DNA of 64,000 bases, taken from assembly GCF_024397895.1 (NCBI RefSeq), contig NZ_CP073346.1:620001-684000 (forward strand), read 5' to 3'. Below are positions 1-6,948 of the stretch, one piece after another. The stretch is from Pseudomonas benzenivorans. Lineage in GTDB: Bacteria; Pseudomonadota; Gammaproteobacteria; Pseudomonadales; Pseudomonadaceae. A program made the position numbers and the translations under genes. The notes under the pieces were generated by a model. That model was given only the letters and a program-made list of their open reading frames with translations, did not search any database and was not told where the DNA came from. Position 1 is the stretch's first letter. Every line of letters begins with the position of its first letter.

Positions 1-803
1 ACCGCATTGAAGTCACAACACCAGAGCAGACGGTCGTACTGCGCCTGTTCGATGAACGGCAGCACCTGAATCTGCAACTGGCCACGCTGGCGTACATCGC
101 CTGCGACCAGCCGCTCCATCCCGAGCCAGGTCTGCAAATCGCCAAGAATGCGCCCCTCTGGCACCAGCAGATGACTGGGGCTGCCGTCCGCCGCCAAGGC
201 CTCCAGCCAACCTGCCAGCCCTGCGTTTTCATAGGCGAACAGGGAGATCAGACGCGCGCCGGGAGATTGCCTCACGCCGAGCCCTGCCAAAAAATCCGCA
301 CGGGCAGCGGCATCGGCCTGAAATGCCTGGCATTCGTTCAACAGCTCGCGCTCGCGTAGCAAGCCGCCGCTGCCGGCCGTGAACCCCGGAAAGAAAAAGA
401 ACTTCTGCAGCCCGTTCGACTGTAGGGAAGGCAGGCCGTGACAGCCCTCGACCCAGTCCTCGGCGCTCAGGTACTCCAGATTGAGCCACAGCACCTTGGT
501 CGGCCGCACCGCCATCGCCGCCACATAGGCTGCCGGCAGATCGCAGCCGAACGCCTCGATGACCACATCGCCCGGCTCGCTAGACCGCCAGTCGCCGGTC
601 CACAGACGCAGCTCAACGCCTTCCCTGACCTGTCGCACGGCCTCGGCATCCGCCCCGGGGCAGATCTGTGCGAACGCGGCCATTTCATCGACCCACAGGC
701 GCACCGCCTGGCCGTGCTCGGCGACCAGCTGCCTGGCCAGGCGCCAGGTCACGCCAATATCGCCGTAGTTATCGACGACCCTGCAGAATATGTCCCACTT
801 CAC
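1..803 (-). CDS. earP: EF-P arginine rhamnosyltransferase EarP (3' part cut by the window edge)
   Basis: EarP transfers rhamnose from dTDP-L-rhamnose to a conserved Arg of elongation factor P, which helps ribosomes through polyproline stretches. The frame runs open from a GTG at 801-803 to the window edge, giving about 267 residues of a protein that is usually near 370-380. It begins VKWDIFCRVVDNYGD; D11 and D15 match the two essential N-terminal Asp residues of the family (D13 and D17 in P. putida numbering). The window cuts it at LLWCCDFNAV, just before the conserved RGEDS segment that carries the catalytic Glu. A GGGAA element lies upstream of the GTG and no ATG fits better. In other pseudomonads efp follows earP, which would be left of the window. 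Start choice is moderately sure, family assignment strong. Confidence 0.9.
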   Translation of the reverse strand, partial: MKWDIFCRVVDNYGDIGVTWRLARQLVAEHGQAVRLWVDEMAAFAQICPGADAEAVRQVREGVELRLWTGDWRSSEPGDVVIEAFGCDLPAAYVAAMAVRPTKVLWLNLEYLSAEDWVEGCHGLPSLQSNGLQKFFFFPGFTAGSGGLLRERELLNECQAFQADAAARADFLAGLGVRQSPGARLISLFAYENAGLAGWLEALAADGSPSHLLVPEGRILGDLQTWLGMERLVAGDVRQRGQLQIQVLPFIEQAQYDRLLWCCDFNA

Positions 804-1206
804 GCTTGGATTCCCAGAATAAGGTGCGCCAGTTTAGCGCCTCGAAGGGCTCGGGCGGCAGTCGGCAGACTGGCAGAGCGCGGGAGGCAGTCTCCGGCGC
901 GGCCAATATGCACTGCCCGGACAACGCGAAATAGACAGAACGCCCTTACCCAATTCGCGTGCTTGAGCGCCAGTCCGCGCCGAAAGCCATCGTGCGCCCC
1001 GCCACGCTGGGATATATCAGCAAGCGAAGGTCGAAAATGCCCACACGGCGTTGGCCAGGGTCGACGTCCTGGGGATAGAATTCTGCCCCCTCTCGCGCGC
1101 CATCCCAAGGCCGCGCCGCCGGACGCAGCCATCGGGCCGCCACTGAACACCCAATGCCTAGAATCAACCAAGAGATCAATCCTCCCCCTCATTCCAAGGA
1201 GAGCTC
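804..1206. other. Intergenic stretch, no gene seen
   Basis: About 400 bases between the divergent earP and DUF3592 genes. Open frames here are short, lack ribosome sites and show no recognisable protein. Close to earP there is a small imperfect palindrome (GCGC-N7-GCGC at about 826-840) near where its promoter would lie. Nothing else stands out. Confidence 0.6.
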
Positions 1207-1653
1207 ATGAATCCCGCGTTCTGGGGTGGCACCTTTCTCGCTGTGCTGTCCACCTACCTGCTCTGGCATGCGCTCAAATCGTTTCTGCGATTCGAGGCGA
1301 GCAAGCGCTGGCCGGCCGTAACCGGTCGCATAATCAGCTCGGAAGTCGTGGCTTTTAGCGCTGACAGCGAACGCCACGACTATCTGCTCCATTATGAATA
1401 CCAGGTCGGCGGCGTGCGCTATCAGGGCAATCGGGCGACGCTCTACCCGATCCTGCAACAGGAAGAGGCGGAAAAGCTCGCCCAGCGCTTCACGCCAGGC
1501 CTGAAAGTCGCGGTGCACTACGACCCGACCACTCCCGCCGAGGCCACGCTGATCACCGGCGGCAAGCCGGGCACACGCTACGGGGAGCTCATCCTGGCCG
1601 GGGTCAGCCTGCTGGTCGGCGTCGCGATGGCGGCCTATGGGTTAAGGGCATGA
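1207..1653 (+). CDS. DUF3592 membrane protein
   Basis: A 148-residue protein with a hydrophobic segment at each end (about residues 4-22 and 126-146) flanking a soluble middle domain. The middle contains the DUF3592 pattern: WPAVTGRI, then HYEYQVGGVRYQG, then a segment ending VAVHYDPTTPAEATL. The family is probably extracytoplasmic beta-sheet domains anchored by two helices; its function is unknown. The start follows a strong AAGGAG site at 1197-1202 with good spacing. It appears monocistronic and ends about 35 bases before the hairpin that terminates tRNA-Ser from the opposite side. Confidence 0.85.
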   Translation: MNPAFWGGTFLAVLSTYLLWHALKSFLRFEASKRWPAVTGRIISSEVVAFSADSERHDYLLHYEYQVGGVRYQGNRATLYPILQQEEAEKLAQRFTPGLKVAVHYDPTTPAEATLITGGKPGTRYGELILAGVSLLVGVAMAAYGLRA

Positions 1654-1687
1654 ACTTGGCGCCCGACTAACCAGGCGCCAGAAAGCA

Positions 1688-1722
1688 AAAAGCCCCGAAA
1701 ACTTGTCAGTTTTCAGGGCTTT
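1688..1722 (-). terminator. Rho-independent terminator of tRNA-Ser
   Basis: Arms at 1688-1702 and 1709-1722 pair nearly perfectly (AAAGCCCTGAAAAC against GTTTTCGGGGCTTT on the minus strand, one G-U type mismatch) around a 6-base loop. On the minus strand the hairpin is followed by TTTTTGCTTTC. It sits 14 bases past the tRNA 3' end. On the plus strand it may also weakly stop the DUF3592 transcript. Confidence 0.85.
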
Positions 1723-1735
1723 GGTAATGCGAAAG

Positions 1736-1825
1736 TGGCGGTGAAGAAGAGATTCGAACTCTTGATACGGTTTCCCGTATACACACTTTCCAGGCGTGCT
1801 CCTTCAACCACTCGGACACTTCACC
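1736..1825 (-). tRNA. tRNA-Ser (anticodon GGA)
   Basis: A 90-nt class II tRNA, read on the minus strand. The acceptor arm is GGTGAAG paired with CTTCACC. The D-arm holds the AGTGGTTGAAGG serine signature. The anticodon stem CACGC/GTGTG encloses the loop CTGGAAA (anticodon GGA, reading UCC/UCU). A long variable arm (TACGGGAAACCGTA) precedes the T arm GAGTTCGAATCTC. CCA is encoded (1736-1738). tRNA-Ser 3' ends are frequent integration sites, but no integrase or attR-like repeat was seen next to it. Confidence 0.97.
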
Positions 1826-1862
1826 GGATCTCGATGGACATTGCCGTCTGTCGAGGTGCGCT

Positions 1863-1891
1863 AATTTAGCCGAACACTTCGCCAAAGGCAA
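1863..1891 (-). promoter_or_regulatory. Sigma-70 promoter for tRNA-Ser
   Basis: Read on the minus strand, TTGCCT (1886-1891) and TAAATT (1863-1868) are separated by exactly 17 bases. Transcription would begin around 1856, about 30 bases before the tRNA 5' end, leaving a short leader for RNase P. Confidence 0.7.
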
Positions 1892-2197
1892 AAGTTTTTT
1901 TCAAAAGATTCATGCGCTTATGCCAAACGCCAGGGACTGGCCTGCTTCACGCAAGGCACCGAGCGCGACAGGCGCTGACAGTCCGACAAACACTCCGGCG
2001 GCTTCAGCGGCCGCGAACGCGGACTGAGCAAATAACCGACCATTGCCCGCCATCCCAACTCGGCCTGGACGCCGGCAGCCGATGCTGATCGCCGGCGGAA
2101 CAACGCACCGAGACTGACCAGCCAGTCAGCCGCCGCGCTTTACCTGAACGATGGGGGTGAGTAACGTCTGCTCCACCTCAGCACAAGGAACCCCGCG
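1892..2197. other. Intergenic stretch, no gene seen
   Basis: About 300 bases between the tRNA-Ser promoter and the crotonase gene. It begins with an AT-rich run (TTTTTTTC) typical of upstream promoter DNA. Otherwise no RNA gene, repeat or convincing open frame was found. Confidence 0.5.
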
Positions 2198-2887
2198 ATG
2201 AGCGACCTGATCAGCTACCAATTCGAAGATGGCATTGCCACCCTGACCCTGAACAATGGCAAGGTGAACGCCATTTCACCGGACGTGATCGCCGCCTTCA
2301 ATGCCGCCCTGGATCGCGCCGAGCAGGACAAGGCCATCGTGGTCATCACCGGCCAGCCCGGCATCCTGTCGGGTGGCTATGACCTGAAAGTGATGACCTC
2401 CGGGCCACAGAACGCCATCGCACTGGTTGCCGCGGGCTCGACCCTGGCGCGACGCATGCTGGCCCACCCTTTCCCGATCATCGTCGCCTGTCCAGGCCAT
2501 GCCGTAGCCAAGGGCGCCTTTATCCTGCTCTCGGCCGACTACCGCATCGGCGTCGAGGGTCCGTTCAACATCGGACTGAACGAAGTGCAGATCGGCATGA
2601 CCATGCACCACGTGGGCATCGAACTGGCCCGCGATCGCCTGCGCAAATCGGCGTTCCACCGTTCGGTGATCAACGGCGAGATGTTCGATCCGCTGGGCGC
2701 CGTCGATGCCGGCTTCCTCGATAAGCTGGTGCCAGCCGAGCAACTGATGGCCACCGCCCTGGCGACCGCGCAGCAACTGAAGAAGATCAACATGACCGCG
2801 CACCGCAACACCAAACTGAAAGTGCGCAAGGCGCTGCTGGAAACCCTCGATCGGGCCATCGAGCAGGATCGCCAGCAGTTGCTCTAA
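2198..2887 (+). CDS. Crotonase-family protein (enoyl-CoA hydratase/isomerase)
   Basis: A 229-residue single-domain crotonase fold protein acting on acyl-CoA thioesters. The two oxyanion-hole segments are visible: SGGYD near residue 60 and AVAKGAF near 106. In true hydratases the second segment is GGGxEL and supplies the first catalytic Glu; here that position aligns with Phe108. The second Glu is kept, in GLNEV (E129). A single retained Glu is the pattern of enoyl-CoA isomerases rather than hydratases, so 'hydratase' should not be assumed. The start follows AAGGAA at 2186-2191. After the stop, CCCGGC/GCCGGG arms (2911-2916, 2925-2930) form a weak terminator-like hairpin. The gene stands alone. 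Confidence 0.85.
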   Translation: MSDLISYQFEDGIATLTLNNGKVNAISPDVIAAFNAALDRAEQDKAIVVITGQPGILSGGYDLKVMTSGPQNAIALVAAGSTLARRMLAHPFPIIVACPGHAVAKGAFILLSADYRIGVEGPFNIGLNEVQIGMTMHHVGIELARDRLRKSAFHRSVINGEMFDPLGAVDAGFLDKLVPAEQLMATALATAQQLKKINMTAHRNTKLKVRKALLETLDRAIEQDRQQLL

Positions 2888-3540
2888 GCGTCAGCGCAAG
2901 ACACCAAAGGCCCGGCGCGACTCAGCCGGGCGACTTATACCGCATCGCTTCCAGGCAGACGCATCTGCGTCAGCGCAAAAGCCTGCTGGCGCTCCGGGAA
3001 GCCGGCGAATCTCATCCCCGGCTCCATATCTGCGCGGCCCTCTTCCTCCAGCCCTGACGGCGCAACCGGGCGCGGACCACGTCGAACTTCGACTTCCCGC
3101 CGGAGATCCGAGGCGACCTACACCCGCAACGCCATCGAGTTGACGAACATGATTCCGTGCAAGATCACCAAGAACCGAGGGCTCGTACGCGAGTGAACAA
3201 GCGCCGCGAAAACTCATCTACTTGGCGCTGCGTCGTACCAGCAAGAAATGGAAGATTTCTTCGGGGAGACCGAAAAGACAGCAAAGAAAGCACTTCGCTC
3301 GCGGCCAAGCCGGCTGCTCGCAGAGGGTGATGTGTTCTTTTGCCCAGAGTTATCTTCAAGCCGGTCGAAGCTTGACCTTGCCGCCGTGTCAGGGCTGACA
3401 CTATGGCGAAGCCATTGAGTGTCGGGGATGCACAAACTGCCTCTTTCTAGAGAGATGCGCCTCAGCAACCATGTGGTTTGTGGGTTGGTGACTTGCTAGA
3501 AGGCGGACTTTCTAGCGTTTCCGTAACCGTCCATTCCCCA
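2888..3540. other. Long non-coding stretch holding an IS256-type transposase remnant
   Basis: About 650 bases without an intact gene. From left to right it holds a weak hairpin behind the crotonase gene, the broken IS256-type fragment (listed separately), and an inverted repeat at 3495-3516 (GCTAGAA, 8-base spacer, TTCTAGC). The inverted repeat ends 24 bases upstream of the FliA -35 element of the next gene and may be an operator or an old insertion scar. Confidence 0.6.
3082..3254 (+). pseudogene. IS256-family (Mutator-type) transposase C-terminal remnant
   Basis: Three adjoining pieces in three reading frames reproduce the conserved C-terminal block of IS256-type transposases. They are NFDFPPEIRG (3085-3114), TYTRNAIELTNM followed by KITKNRG (from 3116), and KLIYLALRRTSKKW (3210-3251). 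The family block reads roughly F-YPPEIRK-IYTTNAIES-N--IRKVTKNRG ... LKLIYLALR-ISKKW. Two frameshifts, an in-frame TGA at 3194-3196 and loss of everything upstream show it is dead. Only about 57 of some 400 codons remain and no terminal repeats were found. It marks a past insertion between the crotonase gene and the chemoreceptor gene. Confidence 0.85.
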
Positions 3541-3567
3541 TAAAGAAACCCGACGATCTGCCGACTT
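3541..3567 (+). promoter_or_regulatory. FliA (sigma-28) promoter of the chemoreceptor gene
   Basis: TAAA (3541-3544), 15 bases, then GCCGACTT (3560-3567) match the flagellar sigma-28 pattern TAAA-N15-GCCGATAA with only the last bases of the -10 off. It lies 60 bases before the chemoreceptor start, as expected for a gene co-expressed with flagella. Confidence 0.75.
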
Positions 3568-3627
3568 GCTTGTACCGGGCCTCCAGCAGTCTTTGGCGGA
3601 CCCGCACCCAATAAGGAAAAATTGCCT

Positions 3628-5508
3628 ATGAAAATTGCCCACAAGGTTGGCCTCGCGGCCGCGGCCGTGCTGTTTATCACCACCAGCCTGCTGTCGCTGG
3701 TGCAGATCAGCCAGGTCCGCAGCAGCCTGAACGAGCAGACCGAGTCCAGCATCAAAGAGGCCAGCGGCGCCTTGGCCCGTCAGATCGAGAACTGGTTGAA
3801 CGGCAAACTGCAGCTGATCGACATGATGGCGCAGAGTATCGACAGCCAGTTCAGCGCGGAGCAGATCCAGCGCGTGTTCGACCAGCCGATTCTCAAGCAG
3901 CAGTTCCTGCTGATCTTCGGCGGACTCGACACCGATGGTGAGCGCATCACCAACGATCCAAGCTGGAACCCACCGGGCTGGGATGCCCGGCAGCGGCCCT
4001 GGTATCCGGTGGCCAAATCGGCCAATCAGGCGATGCTGACCGAGCCCTACCCGGATGCAGGAAGCGGCGAGATTCTGATCTCCGCCGTGGCCAAGCTCCG
4101 CGACCAAGGCCAGTTCAAGGGCGCCTTCGGCGGCGACATCAGCCTGAAGACCATCTCCGACACCATCAACACCCTGAACTTCAACGGCGCCGGCTATGCG
4201 TTCCTGCTGGCCCGCAACGGCAACATCATTTCGCACCCGAACACCGAGCTGAATGGCAAGCCGATCGGCGAACTGTTCGACGGCCAAACACCCGCCCTCA
4301 AGCAGGATCTGAGCGCCATCCGCGGCGACGGCGAGAACCTGCTGGTGTCCTTCACCCCCCTGAGCAACCTCACGGGCATGGACTGGTACATCGGCGTGGT
4401 GCTCGACGAAAGCAAGGTACTGGCCGAAGCCAACGCGCTCAGCTGGCGCGCCGCCACCGGCACCCTGATCGGCGTGGCGCTGAGCCTGCTGCTGCTGGGC
4501 GCGCTGATGGCCCACCTGCTGCGTCCGTTGAGCCAGTTGCAGAATTCGCTGCGCGATATCAACAGTGGCGATGGCGACCTGACCCGCCGCCTGCCGGCCG
4601 AGGGCGACGATGAAATCGCCTCGGTCGAACGCGAGTTCAATGGCTTCCTGCAGAACCTGCAGGGCCTGATCGGCGATGTGATGGGCAGTTCGCGGCAGGT
4701 TCGCGAAAGCACCTCGCTGACCTCGATCGAGGCCGACCAGGCCTCCGGCCGCCTGCAGGAGCAGTTGCAGGAGCTGGACCAGCTGGCCACCGCCATGCAG
4801 GAAATGGCCTCCACCGCCGAGGAAGTCGCGCGCAACGCCCAGGCCGCGGCTCAGGCGGCAGTTGCCGCCAACGACGAAACCGAGAACGGCGTGGCCGTCG
4901 TTTCGCAGTCCACGGCAGCGATCAAGCGCCTGGCCGATGAGATGAACGACACCAGCCAGTCGATCAACGAGCTGGCCAAGCTCAGCCACAACATCGAATC
5001 GATTCTGTCGGTCATCACCAGCATCGCCGACCAAACCAACCTGCTCGCCCTCAACGCCGCCATCGAGGCCGCCCGAGCCGGCGAGTCCGGGCGTGGCTTC
5101 GCCGTGGTGGCCGACGAGGTGCGCTCGCTCGCCTCGCGCACCCAACAGTCCACCCAGGAAATCCGTCAGATGATCGATCAGCTGCAATCCGGGGTGAAGC
5201 AGGCCGAGGCGCGTATGCAGCAGAGCCGCGACACCGCCAGCCAGACGGCCGAGGAGGCCAGCGCCGCCAACCTGATGCTGGGGCGCATCCGCGAGGCGAT
5301 TACCCGGATCAACGACATGAACCTGCAGATCGCCACGGCCGCCGAGGAGCAGAGCGCCACCACCGAGGAAATCAACCGCAACACCACCAACATCCGCGAT
5401 ATCAGCCATGAGGTGGCCAACGGCGCCGAGCAGCAGGTGCGCCAGTGCGCGGTGATGGTCGATCAGGTTGGCCAGCAGGATCGTCTGCTCGGTCGTTTCA
5501 AGGTCTGA
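3628..5508 (+). CDS. Methyl-accepting chemotaxis protein with dCache ligand domain
   Basis: A 626-residue transmembrane chemoreceptor. TM1 is about residues 7-29 and a periplasmic double-Cache domain spans about 30-275. TM2 (about 277-300) leads into HAMP ([20 protein letters not shown]) and a cytoplasmic signalling helix bundle. The CheA/CheW-binding tip carries the invariant [16 protein letters not shown] and [11 protein letters not shown]. The Cache domain resembles amino-acid sensors of the PctA type: R123-P-W125-Y126, Y141 and D170 are kept. The first position of that motif is Trp118 ([10 protein letters not shown]) where amino-acid receptors have Tyr, so the ligand may differ. It ends LLGRFKV with no CheR-docking pentapeptide. 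ATG 3628 is preferred over the upstream in-frame TTG at 3622 because AAGGAA (3613-3618) is spaced 9 bases from it. A FliA promoter precedes it. Confidence 0.95.
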   Translation: MKIAHKVGLAAAAVLFITTSLLSLVQISQVRSSLNEQTESSIKEASGALARQIENWLNGKLQLIDMMAQSIDSQFSAEQIQRVFDQPILKQQFLLIFGGLDTDGERITNDPSWNPPGWDARQRPWYPVAKSANQAMLTEPYPDAGSGEILISAVAKLRDQGQFKGAFGGDISLKTISDTINTLNFNGAGYAFLLARNGNIISHPNTELNGKPIGELFDGQTPALKQDLSAIRGDGENLLVSFTPLSNLTGMDWYIGVVLDESKVLAEANALSWRAATGTLIGVALSLLLLGALMAHLLRPLSQLQNSLRDINSGDGDLTRRLPAEGDDEIASVEREFNGFLQNLQGLIGDVMGSSRQVRESTSLTSIEADQASGRLQEQLQELDQLATAMQEMASTAEEVARNAQAAAQAAVAANDETENGVAVVSQSTAAIKRLADEMNDTSQSINELAKLSHNIESILSVITSIADQTNLLALNAAIEAARAGESGRGFAVVADEVRSLASRTQQSTQEIRQMIDQLQSGVKQAEARMQQSRDTASQTAEEASAANLMLGRIREAITRINDMNLQIATAAEEQSATTEEINRNTTNIRDISHEVANGAEQQVRQCAVMVDQVGQQDRLLGRFKV

Positions 5509-5527
5509 GCCGGCAACCCGCCTGAGC

Positions 5528-5564
5528 GCGGCGAATCGAACGAGCGCGTCGCTCGATTCGCCGC
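5528..5564 (+). terminator. Probable terminator after the chemoreceptor gene
   Basis: A strong hairpin has arms GCGGCGAATCGA (5528-5539) and TCGATTCGCCGC (5553-5564). It lies 20 bases past the stop codon. There is no clear T-run behind it, so intrinsic termination is plausible rather than certain. Confidence 0.55.
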
Positions 5565-5671
5565 ATCTTCGACAAATAGCGAGCACTTTCGGGCGCCACC
5601 GATCAGCAGCAATTGCTGACCACTGAAGCGCCCCCTACACTGCGCGCCCTTTCTCCTGTCGGGCATTCCCA

Positions 5672-6394
5672 ATGCTGTTCCTTCTGCGCATGCTGGCGAT
5701 GGCCGTGCACTTCGTCCTGGCCGGTATGCTGGGCCTGCTGCTGGGCCTGTGCCGGCCCTTCCATCCCGATAACAGTCGTATCTGCGCCCGCCTCTATTCA
5801 CTGCCAGGGCAGTGGCTGCTCGGGCTGAAGGTGCAGACCGATGTCGCCCCTCTGCTGGCGCGCAAACCCGCCTGCGTGATAGTCGCCAACCACCAGTCCA
5901 ACTACGACCTCTATGTGCTGGGGTGCGTGGTGCCGCACCGCACCGTCAGCATCGGCAAGAGCAGCCTGAAATGGCTGCCGTTCTTCGGTCAGCTTTACTG
6001 GCTGGCCGGCAATGTGCTGCTCGACCGCAGCAGCGCCCTGCGCGCCAAGCAGGCGATGCTGCGCACCACCAGGACGCTGCAGGAGCGCGATACCTCGATC
6101 TGGGTGTTTGCCGAGGGCACGCGCAACGGCGGCGGGGAGATGCTGCCGTTCAAGAAGGGCGCCTTTCAGATGGCCATCGCCGCCGGCGTGCCCATCATCC
6201 CGGTGTGCGCCAGCAACTATGTCCGGCAGATGCGTCTGAACCGCTGGCGCAGTGGCAAGATCCTGATCCGCTCGCTGCCGGCCATCCCCACCGCCGGCCT
6301 GAGCCTGGACGATCTGCCGCGGCTGATGGACGAGTGCCACCGGCAGATGCAGCAGTGCATTCGCGCCATGGACCTGGAACTCGCCGAGGCCTGA
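5672..6394 (+). CDS. plsC: 1-acyl-sn-glycerol-3-phosphate acyltransferase
   Basis: A 240-residue membrane-associated acyltransferase that converts lysophosphatidic acid to phosphatidic acid in phospholipid synthesis. Motif I is NHQSNYD (H74 and D79, the catalytic H-x4-D pair), motif III is FAEGTRNGG (E148-R151), and VPIIPV is motif IV. The N-terminus (residues 1-27) is strongly hydrophobic and would anchor it in the inner membrane. The length is typical. The ribosome site before ATG 5672 is weak (CGGG), and a start at Met8 or Met10 is possible. It is not obviously in an operon, and the DNA behind it is decayed. Confidence 0.9.
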   Translation: MLFLLRMLAMAVHFVLAGMLGLLLGLCRPFHPDNSRICARLYSLPGQWLLGLKVQTDVAPLLARKPACVIVANHQSNYDLYVLGCVVPHRTVSIGKSSLKWLPFFGQLYWLAGNVLLDRSSALRAKQAMLRTTRTLQERDTSIWVFAEGTRNGGGEMLPFKKGAFQMAIAAGVPIIPVCASNYVRQMRLNRWRSGKILIRSLPAIPTAGLSLDDLPRLMDECHRQMQQCIRAMDLELAEA

Positions 6395-6560
6395 GGCCCG
6401 CACACTGGATCGCGCCGTCATCCCGGCTAGCTCGTAAAAGACCTGCAGCGGTCGAGGAAGCCAGGTCAACTCGTCTGGGTCAGACGCAGGGTCCGGCCCC
6501 CGGGAGCCGACCAAGCAGCAAAGCGCGCGCAGTCTGCAGCGCCTTGGCTTCCCTTTATCG

Positions 6561-6888
6561 ATGCTTTTTCTGCGCGCGCACTTTCGCGACATGGTGATCC
6601 ACGTCAACCGCCTGCTGGAAAACCGCAGCGCCCAGCGCGCGATGTCCAGCCACACCATCGCGCTCGGCCTGCTGCTGGAGTCCTCGCGGCAAGGCATCAC
6701 CCGGCGCAAGTTCGCCGCCTGGGCCGCGATCCCCGCCTTCTCCACGGCGGTCGCGGGCATCTACGGCATGAACTTCGCGCACATGCCGGAGCTGTCCTGG
6801 CAGTACGGCTATTTTGGCGTGCTGGGCTTTATCGGCGCGGGCTGCCTCGGGCTCTACGCCCAGCTTCAAGCGCTCCGGCTGGCTCTAG
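6561..6888 (+). pseudogene. corA-type Mg2+ channel, C-terminal fragment with frameshift
   Basis: This stretch encodes only the last helix and the two pore helices of a CorA-family divalent-cation channel. The signature GIYGMNFAHMPEL is intact, preceded by the long helix and followed by TM2 (YFGVLGFIGAGCLGLY). The N-terminal cytoplasmic funnel of about 200 residues is missing and was not found upstream (6395-6560). At about 6860-6864 the frame breaks. Continuing in the shifted frame from 6865 gives FKRSGWL then TAG (6886-6888), the usual CorA tail, whereas the original frame runs on through a terminator hairpin to 6947. Truncation plus frameshift mean it cannot make a working channel. Confidence 0.85.
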
Positions 6889-6903
6889 ACAAGCCCACCA
6901 TGC

Positions 6904-6931
6904 AAAAGCCCGGCAGGGGCGCCGGGCTTTT
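6904..6931. terminator. Bidirectional terminator between the corA remnant and the amidotransferase gene
   Basis: Perfect 11-bp arms AAAAGCCCGGC (6904-6914) and GCCGGGCTTTT (6921-6931) surround a 6-base loop, with A/T runs at both feet, so it works in both directions. Before the IS insertion it would have lain 12 bases beyond the stop codon of the amidotransferase gene now at 7975. The IS has moved it about 1 kb away. Confidence 0.85.
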
Positions 6932-6948
6932 GCTGAGCCTGCGCTAGC

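Noticed and set aside
1736..2197. Genomic island attached to tRNA-Ser
   Set aside because: No integrase, no repeated tRNA 3' end and no change in gene character to either side within the window.
2891..3468. Overlapping minus-strand small ORFs in the IS256 remnant region
   Set aside because: No ribosome sites; the plus-strand transposase similarity explains the sequence better.
3496..5586. A 696-codon open frame on the minus strand opposite the chemoreceptor gene
   Set aside because: It is the high-GC antisense shadow of an unmistakable MCP; its translation is a low-complexity Leu/Gly/Val mixture without any domain.
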